Made by a program: the position numbers and the translations under genes
Shown: positions 23,280-33,829 of the stretch, one piece after another
Layout: every line of letters begins with the position of its first letter
Position numbering within the stretch: the stretch's first letter is position 1
Assembly (NCBI GenBank): GCA_026874595.1
Contig: CM049314.1
Location: 35,505,229-35,569,228, forward strand
DNA: 64,000 bases
Reading direction: 5' to 3'
From: Sipunculus nudus
Lineage: Eukaryota; Annelida; Sipuncula; Golfingiida; Sipunculidae
Notes under the pieces: generated by a model
Told to the model about the DNA's origin: nothing
The model's input: only the letters and a program-made list of their open reading frames with translations
The model's database searches: none

Positions 23280-24950
23280 GCAGAAACTAATAAAAACACT
23301 TAATAGTCAATACCCATGCAAAGAATCATGATGATCTCCGCATTAGTTGTTCAGATATTTCAGCTTTTGTATCAAATTGTCCATTGTTCTGTGGGGCGGG
23401 GGATATTTTGGAGCCATACGGCTTAAAGAATATGGGTAACAGAGACCTAATTTCAGGTTTCCATGGAGATTTTTCATGGGTCTCCCTGTGTGACAAGAAT
23501 GAAGATTCTAGGTCTAGTTTTTATGATTTGTGCTCTGTTAATAGATGTTCATATCTTTAAAGGTCTAAAAAATAGAGAAAAAAAATCGTAAAAAAACCCG
23601 AACAAATACAGGTTGTGCCACCAGTCTGCAGAAACTGATGAAACACTCCATGATCAATATCAATGCAACCAATTATGGTGATCTCTGCATTAGCTGTTCA
23701 GATACTTCAGCTTTTGTATCAAATTTTCCATATTTCTGAGCTGTTCTTTGGAGTGCCATAACTCAAAGGATATGGGTAACAGAGACCTTATTTCAGGTTT
23801 CCATGGAGACTTATCATAGGTTACGATTTGTACCCTGTTGACAGATAACTACATCTTTAAAGGTCTCAAAAACAAATTGTGAAAATTTGAAAAAAAAACA
23901 CAGGTGGCGCCACCAGTCTGTAGGAACTTATGGAACACGTACCTCTTGATCAATATGTATGCCAAAAATCATGACTATCAGTGTTGTAGTTTTGAGATGT
24001 TGCAGTTTGTTTTTATCAAATTTTCCATTATTCTGGGGGGGGGGGTTATTGGGAGTGCCCCACAGCTCAAAGGATATGCGTAACAGAGACCTTATTTCAG
24101 GTTTCCATGGAGACTTTTCATTGAACTCTCAGTGTGTCAAGAATGAAGATTCTAGGACCAGTCTTTATGATTTGTGCCCTGTTAACAGCTGTTCACATTT
24201 TTAAAGGTCTCAAAAACAGACAAAACAATTCGTAAAAATTAAAAAATACAGGTGGCGCCACATATCTGCAAAAACTGATGAAACATCTCATGATCAATAA
24301 GGATGCCAAAAATCATGACCATCAGTGATGTAATTAATGAGATATTGAAGTTTTTGTATGACATTTTTTACTATTCTGGGGGTACTTTGGGGCCCCATAG
24401 CTCGAAGGATATGGGTAACAGAGACCTAATTTCTGGTTTCCGTGGAGACATTTTATAGGTCTCTCAGTGTTTCGAGAATGAAGATTCTAGGTCCAGTCGT
24501 TACGATTTTTGCCACGTTAACAGATGACAGCATCCTTAAAGGTCTCCAAAATAGAGAAAAAGCGTAAAAAATCGAACAATACAGGTGGCGCCACCAATCT
24601 GCGGGGACTGATGGAACATTTCATGATCAATATGCATGCCAAAAACCATGACCATCAGTGATGTAGTTATTGAGATATTTAAGTTTTTGTTTGAAATTTT
24701 TGACTACTCTGGGGGTTACTTTTTGGCCCCATAGCTCGAAGGATATGGGTAACAGAGACCTAATTTCTGGTTTCCAAGGAGACTTTTCATGGACCTCTCA
24801 GAATCCCAAGTTATAAGGTTCTAGGTCCAGCGGTTACGATTTGTGCGTGGTTAACGGACGGACAGACGGACAGACGGACAGACAGACGGACGACGGAAAA
24901 AGAGTGATCGCTATAGTTCAGATGACTTTCAGTCAGCTGAGCTAATGATT
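23280..24950 (+). repeat. About 330-bp tandem repeat (array B) with GACGGACAG terminus
   Basis: 'aacagagacct(a/t)atttc' recurs near 23440, 23784, 24087, 24420 and 24756, about 303-344 bp apart, with 'ggtggcgccaccagtctg' in most units. The array ends in repeated 'gacggacagacggacag', then 'gatcgctatagttcag...gtcagctgagctaa', as in array A. Confidence 0.88.
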
Positions 24951-25149
24951 TATGATCAATTAACATTCTAGATTTCAAGTTAATCTAGCTGTTCCTCAGA
25001 AATGTGGCCTGTTTTAGGATATTTTACTGTCTTGAGACTCGGCTTCTGAGGTGCTGATACACATGTTTTAGCACCGTAACTCGGAACATATTGGCCACAG
25101 TGACATAATGACTTGTGAAAGGAAATTTGACACAGATCTATCAGGCTTT

Positions 25150-26311
25150 TCAGGTTTTTTTTATCCTTGTAGTTTAGATTTGTAACCTGAAATTGACAGA
25201 CGTGAACAATGGACAAAGACTGATTGCTATAACTCAGATGATATTCAATCAGATGAGCTGGAAAAGGGATCCGCCTGACCGTTATCATTATTATGATCAT
25301 ACTCATTTCGCTGTGGAATCAAATGGGGAGTTTTTATACTTTTTTATTTTATCTTTTGTTTCTCAAAAACTACCAATTCGTTACTTTCATAGAAAACTAA
25401 GTGAATATGACACTAAGCATAACGCTTTCCTTTACCGACCATCCTCAAATGTATTATGGACTTGTTTTCAAAGAATGATGCTAAATGTAAAACAAATTTG
25501 CAGGAACATGGTATAGCTACGGAAATGTTAACTGATTTTGCAATAGTTGCAACGGAACCTAACCTTGATTAGATGATTCGCATATAACAGCTCAGGGGAG
25601 TCTTACACAGGATAAATTGTCAAGATTTATTAAAACTATCATGCATCCTATTACGCAACAATGGTTTTCTCATATTTGGTCAATGAATAATCTTTTAATA
25701 AATTGAGTCTACACTATAATTAGCTAACAAAGAAGGGAAAGCAAATTTGTTCGTGCTTATGAGTGTCAGGCAATCTCATGCTTGCCAGCATAAACGGGTT
25801 TCTGGATACACCAACCAATCATTGGCGATAACCTGTATAGAAAGGACATGGGACGATAGGTTGCAGCAATCGGTACCAAGATCTCCGACAAAAACAGAGT
25901 TTACGTCTTAGCTATTTCGCGTGGACCTGGATGACACCTAAAGACAAATTTTAATTCCAAACTCTAATTGAGAATCCTATTCTGTCGATGACCAGATCCG
26001 GACCATACACTAAAATCAACTGAGAAAAATAATTTAGGATTCACGTAAATCTTTTTCATTTGACTTAATGGTTAAACCGATCGATTAATACAGTCGGAAT
26101 ATTTAAACAGATATACATCTTAAAACTTGATTTTAATAACAGTTTATCATAATATATAACAAGCTCGTACTCCCACCTTAATGTTATGATGAGTTTTGAA
26201 GTCTCTCTCCGTATGTGTTCTGTGAATAATTGCATTGTATAACATCTTTCTCACAAATTCTTTAAATATTAATATCAAATGATCATTTGTCGGCATTCTT
26301 TGGGGGACATT
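25150..26311. other. Gene-free stretch and 3' flank of the aldo-keto reductase gene
   Basis: A degenerate copy of the 'gctataactcagatgat...cagatgagctg' repeat terminus lies near 25215-25262. On the minus strand an ATTAAA (complement of 26132-26137), about 175 bp past the reductase stop, is a possible poly(A) signal. Confidence 0.4.
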
Positions 26312-26532
26312 TCAACGTAACAGCTGGTGTCGGCGGACCATATCGTATGGGTAAAATTCTGTCAACTTTGAAATGTCGTCAAGGGCTGCCATATTCTCTT
26401 CAGACAATCTCCAACCAGAAGCAGCTTCTATATTTTCCTCTAGTTGCTGAAGATTTTTGGCGCCAAATATGACTGACGACACGGGTTCTTTTTGGAGTAC
26501 CCACCGGAGAGAAACTTGAGCCATTGATTTCC
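26312..26532 (-). CDS. Aldo-keto reductase exon 7 (last)
   Basis: Acceptor 'tgcttaacag', phase 1 in, stop TGA at 26312-26314. It encodes '[20 protein letters not shown]', '[17 protein letters not shown]' and the C-terminal '[14 protein letters not shown]'. The LINE insertion begins only 34 bp from this splice site. Confidence 0.94.
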
Positions 26533-29500
26533 CTGTTAAGCAGAAATAAAAACGGACTCATTTTATGCATTATCATCTTTTTTTTTTTTTTTTTTTTTTT
26601 TAAATACTTTATTTCATATTCCATCAATACATAGTATTGTATATTAACAAATATATTAATGAACAGTAACATAATGAGTGTGAGTATATAATATGTAGCT
26701 TCTGAAGTCAAGTGTACTTCTACATATCATGATACATATATTCTTAGATCAGTTTACATGATCACATAAGTCGATATTCACATTCTTTTTCAAACAACAG
26801 GAACAAGTTAGGATAATTTCCATACTTGAATTTACTAATACATAATTTTCCAATTAAAATAAGATGATTTGCATATTTAAGATGTCCCACTGCTGACAAA
26901 TCATGCCCAAAAAGAATACTTATGTCGCTTAAATCAACTCTTTTCCCATAAAAAGCATTGCATTTTTTTCTAACTTCATTCCATAATGCCAAAACAATAT
27001 CACAATTAACAAAAAAATGTTCAATATTGTCTTTCTTAAATTTGCAAAAGATGCATTGTTCACTATCTCTTTTGCCCATTTTGTGTAACAGAATCCCTGT
27101 CGGGTATATATTATGTAATATCTTCCACTGCAATGACCTTATTCTACTCTCTGTTGTACATTTGTAAACATTTTCCCAGATCTTGTCCCAAATAAATTTC
27201 TGGTTAAATTTCTTTTCCCAAAAGCATTGAGCTGCTGGTTTTACATAGGTCAATAAAACACTGTTAATACACCTGTTGTCCATTTTTTGTATATCATGCC
27301 CTTTTATTTTAAATATATCACTTTCTCCATTACACTTTATATTCTTATTATAAAGAGCACTGCGCATTGCATTGTATTGAAATATAAAACCTGCACCACC
27401 TTTCACTTTTTCTTTAAGCTGATCATAGGATTTAATACAACCATTATGGTTAAGTACATCTGAAACATGCACAATACCTTTTTTCAACCAATTGCAAAAG
27501 AATAGAGTATTACCTTTGTATTTTACATTAACATTATTCCATATCATTTGATTTTCAGCCAATTCATTATTTACATCTTTACTGTCTAAAACTGTTTTCA
27601 AAAAGTTGAGATAAAACATTGGCATTTTTTTAATATAATCCTTTGGTGTAAAATTTGCAAAATTTGTGTTAGAATATGCAACAACCATGTTCTTACCAAA
27701 ATACTCCAATAACATTTTTCCAATCAAGAACCAATTATCGTCATAACATTTCATAAATCTTTTCAACCATTTAATATAAATATTTTTCTGTATATTTTCA
27801 ACAACTGGAACATTAATTCCCCCATACCTATATCCCTGCTGCATAACAAGTCTCTTTACTTTTTCTTTTCCTTTTCCAGTACCCTGCCAAATGAATTTAT
27901 ATATCATACCGTTAACCCGTTTACAAAAATGTTCCGGTGGGTGCAGTACCATCAGTAAATGTACGATTTGTGAGGCCAGCAAACTCTTTGATAGAATTAC
28001 TCTACCATGAATACTTAAATTTCTTTTGCTCCAGGATTTAACAGTTTTTTCTATATTTTTAATCCTGATTTCCCAATTACTCTCCACCTCAGCTGCTGAC
28101 CGGTCATTGGCATATCTGACACCTAGTATCTTTACATTTTCACCCGGCGGTATCATATTTAGGGAAGCTAAGGAGTCTCTCCTATCCTTCCACTTTCCTA
28201 ACCACATCCCACAAGTTTTTTTCATATTCAATCTTAGGCCGGTGAATTGTTCAAATTCTGTTGCATATTTGAATACTTTCAAAACCGACATCTCATCTCC
28301 ACAAAAAACAGTCAAGTCGTCGGCATACTGTGTTAATTTTACTTGCGTTTCGCCTACTTTTACACCAGAAATTGTAAAATCTTGCTTTAATTTACATGAA
28401 AATATCTCTACTGACAAAATAAATAGTAGGGCACTTAAAGGGCATCCTTGTTTAATCCCACTTTCCAGCGAAAATAACTTTGATAACCAGCCGGCATTAG
28501 ACACACAACTTTGTGTATCTTTATAAAGGAGCCTTATCCATTGTAGATAATTATGCCATAAATTGTATGATTCTAAACATTGTAACATGAAATCTCTATT
28601 CAGGCTATCGAAAGCCTTGCTATAATCTAATGCTAGAAGAATACCTGGTATTTTATTTTGCTGCGTGTACCATATAATATCTTCAATTAATCTAGTATTC
28701 TGAAATATTCCACGCCCCTTAATATAGCCAGTTTGATCAGTACTTATTAACTTTATAATAATTCTTTGTAATCGTTTTGCTAATACGCCTGCCACAAGTT
28801 TATAATCTGTACATGTTAATGTAATTGGTCTAAAATTATCTTTATTCCTAGTCAATTTATCTCCTTTTGGTAACAATATAATAATACCTTTCCTTTGAGT
28901 GGCTGACAATCTGCCAACTTTTAACGCATAATTTAATGAATCAACAACAATATTTTGTATTTTACTCCAGAACGTTTGATAAAATTTTGGCCCAAGACCA
29001 TCAATTCCGGGACTTGCATTTGGATTCATAGACTTAAGTACTTCAGTGCATTCCTCTACAGTTACTTCCCCGTCGCATATCATTTGATCATCATCCGATA
29101 ATTGAGGAATAACTATATTCTCCATAAATGTATCGTACTTTTCTTTTACAAATTCACCATGTTTCGTGTATAGTTCAGAATAATAATTATATAACTCATT
29201 CATTATTTCATCTATATCATCACAAATATGTCCATTTTTCTTTTTTGTAACCGAGATACACTTCATACTACCTCTTACTCTCTCTAAGCCCAGAAAATAT
29301 GAAGTATTTTTTTCACCGGCTTCAATCCATTTCAGTTTGGATCTTATTTGTGCGCCTTTTAAGTTTACATCACACAAGATGTCGTACTTCATTTTAAGCT
29401 CACAGTATTTTTCGCCAATATTTTTACCCCGATTATTTACAAACTCCTTTTCAAGTTCTTTTAAACGCTCCTTATACACCAACATTTCAACCTTTGTCGA

Positions 29501-32041
29501 AGAAGCTATACATCTTCCGTAATCTAATGCAGCGCATTTTACTCTGTTTTTACATACCTCCCATACTATTTGTGGGTTAAGTCCTTTGTTACTTCCTGAT
29601 ATCGTTTTATCCAATAACTTATTGATTAATTCTATAAAATTTTTGTTCTTGAACAAACTATTGTTGAGTTTCCAATATCCAGGACCTCGATCTAAATGGT
29701 GTTTTATAGAGGCAGTTACAAATGAATGATCAGATTTTGTGTAAGGTTCAATTTCACATGATTTACATAAATTTAGAAGCCCCTTTCCAATAAAAATGTA
29801 ATCTAGCCGTCTAGCAGCTAGCGGGTTCCTTCTGAACCATGTAAATTCCTTTTGATCCTTATTTATAGATCTATAAATATCATCTAATGCACAGGAATTA
29901 ATACAGTTATTAAACGATTTAATCACCTTTTCATTACATTTCCCTCCATATATATTATCTATACTTTCCTCCATAACTGTATTCATATCTCCAGCTAAAA
30001 TTACAATTTCATCCGAGAAAGTTAGCGACTGTACAACATGTTTTAATCGATTAAAGAAAATAATTTTCTCCTTATCACTGTTTGGTGCATATATATTAAA
30101 ACATGCATATTTTGAACCATCACTTTTAAATTTAATCAGCTGAATTCTTGAATTGTATTCACTTATTTGAATCTGCACCATTCCTTCTACATGAAGTTTT
30201 TTAGATACGCATATAATTAAACCTCTACTACAATTATTATATGGGGAAAAGAACAATGTTCCATCCCATTCATTAGCCCATATCTTTGCATCTTCCTGTG
30301 TAACATAAGCCTCCTGTATAAAACAGATATCAATTTTCATTTTCTTTATCGTTAACCATAAACCAGTCCGTTTCATCTTTTTGCGGAGTCCTCTGACGTT
30401 CAGTGATCCAACTTTCATGAGACAATACGGGTAAATGGGTTTTGTTTATGTCCCACCAGCCTTGGGGGTTGTATTATCTTTGATAAGCCAGTTTGTGAGG
30501 GGACCTATATTGGACCTTTTGTCAAGTTGTGCCTCACCTGGTGGTGATTGTGCCAGTCGTTTGTCTCGCTGCATCATCACCTGTTGACGGACGGGCGCTT
30601 TTCCAGGATTATCAGAGGCGACAGTGTTCCTTGGTAACCCTGTCTTTTTTTTACTTGCTGCATTTTTTGGTTTCCGCTTGTCTTTTTTCACTTGGCTATC
30701 AGTTTGTTTATCTGCCTCACCATCACTTTCAGCTATTACTGGATGGTCATCAGGTTCTGCTGCAATCAGCGTTATGTTGGACATGTCATCCTCACTGCCA
30801 GCCTCTGCGTCTGTGTATGCGTCTTCAGGTTCGTCCTCCTCTTGGGACTCAACAGCTTGCTCTCGCTGGCTGGGACAGCTTCGAGCCAGATGATCCATCG
30901 CACCACACGAATAACACTTTTTCTTTTCCTGGGCCATCCTTCTTCGACCAGCCTTAATATCACAGTCCGCTACATTATGGTCCAGGTTTCTGCAGTGACT
31001 GCAATTCACAGGCTGGTTGTCATGATAAACCACGATATTTGCTTGAAGCAGTTTTGGATTGGCGGCCCCAAGATCAAGTGGGTCGACCATCATAAATGTT
31101 GTATATCTAGGTATAGCTTGTTTTATTTCTGTGGCATAGCAGAATCTATTTCCAGAAAATAAATACGCAAATTTTGATTCTTTTAGCCCTTTCTTTGCCA
31201 TTGCGGGTTGTACAGGTGTATCTCTTACCATGTACTTGTCAAGCCACTGCTCAACTTCATCATCACTCACATGCATTGGAATGCCATGAACTGACACTCG
31301 CACAGTTTTCCGAGTCCATCCTGTTTCATGGAACTCTGTCATTTGAAAAAGTTTATTTTATAAAGGTTTGCCATGTCTCCGTGGTCGGAGACACGCGTGT
31401 GTTTTTGGGTCCTCTCCAGGCGTCAGCGTATTTCATTGTTTATTCAAAACTTTGTAATACAAAAAAACGCAGAACTAATTCCTTGATAGTATTGGAATGC
31501 GAGGAGGTACCCGAGGTGTTGACAGATAGAGGAATTTTTGTGAACTTTGGAGCCGAAAATATTGGAAGTGAACCCAGAGTTCAGTAGCACGGTTTGGAGC
31601 TGTCATGGATCGTGAGCAAGTACAGAAGGCGTTACGTAATCCTAAACTCTGGTTGAGAATTGACGCAAGAGGAATGCCCAGGCAATCCGAAATACAAGTG
31701 GCGTCAGCTGTTTACAGTGCCATTGTTCGTGAGCATGGCGACAGTGCTATTGAACCTGGGGATATAATAGGTGCACAGTTTCTCAAACAGGCTTGGATTG
31801 TGTACATGCTGAAAGAAGCTTCAGTGTTATTGGCAGTGAGTGCAGGGGTATTGCATTATCATCTTTTTATAAACCGACAGATGCGCATCCAGGTTATATG
31901 GTAGGAATGGTGGGGGGAGGGGGTGGGTACATGCCATTGGTACAGTTTGCAATAATGATTTATACCAGTGCAGCCGGCAGTTGTGATTTTTATTGGTACA
32001 ATTGTCAATCGTACCAGATTGCCATTTGTAGAATGACATGG

Positions 32042-32107
<66 letters not shown>

Positions 32108-32453
32108 TGATGAAAACTGATGAAATTACTGACAGTCAGCCTAGAACTAATTGTTAGATATATTTAATACACAAATTTGCCTTAGCATTAATAAAAATTG
32201 AGCCTGGATAAAAATTGTCACTTATTTTAATCAACTTATTATTCATTTGATAGTTTTAGATAATTCAGAAAAAAAAGTCTACATGGGTTTTGAAACATTA
32301 TTTAGCGACAGGGGATGATCCCACAATGCTATCATTTTCCCTGCTGTTTAGAGAATAATATTTATATATTGGAAAAAAGATGTATAAAAAGTTAAAATGG
32401 GGGAATAAGGTTCGTTTTCACCATTTGAGTTTACTATAATAATTATAATAGAG

Positions 32454-32538
<85 letters not shown>

Positions 32539-33776
32539 GGAAAAAATGTGATATTTCAATGTTACAGATTTATATAAACAGAGGATGCCCCTCCCTCGCC
32601 TGAGAGTCACCCTTCCCAAAACCTTGAAGATGAATTTACGCAACTGTTAGGTATATTATGGAGCCCCTAAAGTGACATACGTGATATTTTTTTTCTGGGT
32701 TATTATCGCGTTCCTTCGCGATCTTTTCGCGTTCCCTCGCGATCTTTTCGCGTTCCCTCGCGATAATATCGCGTTCCCTCGCGATCTTTTCGCGTTCCCT
32801 CGCGATCTTTTCGCGTTCCCTCGCGATCTTTTCGCGTTCCCTCGCGATAATATCGCGTTCCCTCGCGATCTATTCGCGTTCCCTCGCGATAATATCGCGT
32901 TCCCTCGCGATCTTTTCGCGTTCCCTCGCGATCTTTTCGCGTTCCCTCGCGATCTTTTTCGCGTCCCCTCGCGATCTTTTCGCGTTCCCTCGCGATCTTT
33001 TCGCGTTCCCTCGCGATAATATCGCGTTCCCTCGCGATCTTTTCGCGTTCCCTCGCGATCTTTTCGCGTTCCCTCGCGATCTTTTCGCGTTCCCTAGCGA
33101 TCTTTTTGCGTTCCCTCGCGATCTTTTCGCGTTCCCTCGCGATCTGTTCGGCTAGGTTGGTTCCCTGCTCCTCTATATCTGGCATACATGCAAATAAATG
33201 GACGCGGGAACCAGTACAATAGTTTACTTTACCTCGTTCCTTGTGTCTTTAATTCCACTACGCTCCAATAAGATATACGCTTGATGCCAGGTCAACACAA
33301 CGATGCTTGTATAAGATTAGATTAGTAAAATGATTAAATATGCAGATGACACAGTGGCCTTAGGACTCATTTCTGATGACAAAGAATTGCCTTATAGGCA
33401 AGAGATATTATATCTGACTAAATGTTGTCAATCATAACCTTCTTTTAAATGATGAAAAAAACAAAGGAAGTTTTATTCGATTTTAGGAAAGGGTGAAATG
33501 TAGTAATTAAATGTAATTAAAGTGTGTATCAGCAATGTTGGAGTTAAGATTGTTAATAATTATAATTACCTCTCAAATGGTCTGATAACACACACAGAGA
33601 CACACACACACATATATATATCATATATATGTTTTCATTAATATTTTATATCTTTTTCTTTAACCTGATATGAAATTAATATTAGGCCAGATTCTATTAA
33701 ATACTAAAAATACACAGTACATCTTGGAAAATTGATACTTCCAATGGCAAAACTATATGTAAATATATATATATAC

Positions 33777-33829
<53 letters not shown>

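Larger units (their letters stand above)
26566..31863 (-). mobile_element. L1/Tx1-type LINE, near full length, 5'-inverted, with target-site duplication
   Basis: On the minus strand the element ends in a 24-base A tail (T run 26578-26601). It is flanked by the direct repeat TGCATTATCATC(TTTTT) at 26566-26577 and 31852-31863. Its 3' part holds ORF1 (C-terminal portion) and intact ORF2. Between about 31358 and 31851 the 5' part lies in the opposite orientation, with a 5' leader and the N-terminal ORF1 codons on the plus strand (31605-31851). Such 5' inversion inside one target duplication is the known product of twin priming in L1-like elements. It sits in the last intron of the aldo-keto reductase gene in sense orientation. 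Exact target copies and an unbroken ORF2 suggest a young insertion. Confidence 0.92.

Noticed and set aside
9540-24950. CRISPR-like arrays among the tandem repeats
   Set aside because: Repeats are contiguous or diverged satellites without unique spacers, in a clearly eukaryotic genome.
28026-29522. Plus-strand open frames opposite the LINE
   Set aside because: Shadows of the intact minus-strand ORF2.
30529-31162. Plus-strand frames of 89-156 codons opposite LINE ORF1
   Set aside because: Antisense shadows of the ORF1 zinc-knuckle frame.
32672-33185. Long open frames (115 and 160 codons) of repeated FAFPRDL / REREKIA heptads, and matching frames at 36350-36671
   Set aside because: They are translations of the 21-bp tandem repeat; a unit divisible by three keeps every frame open.
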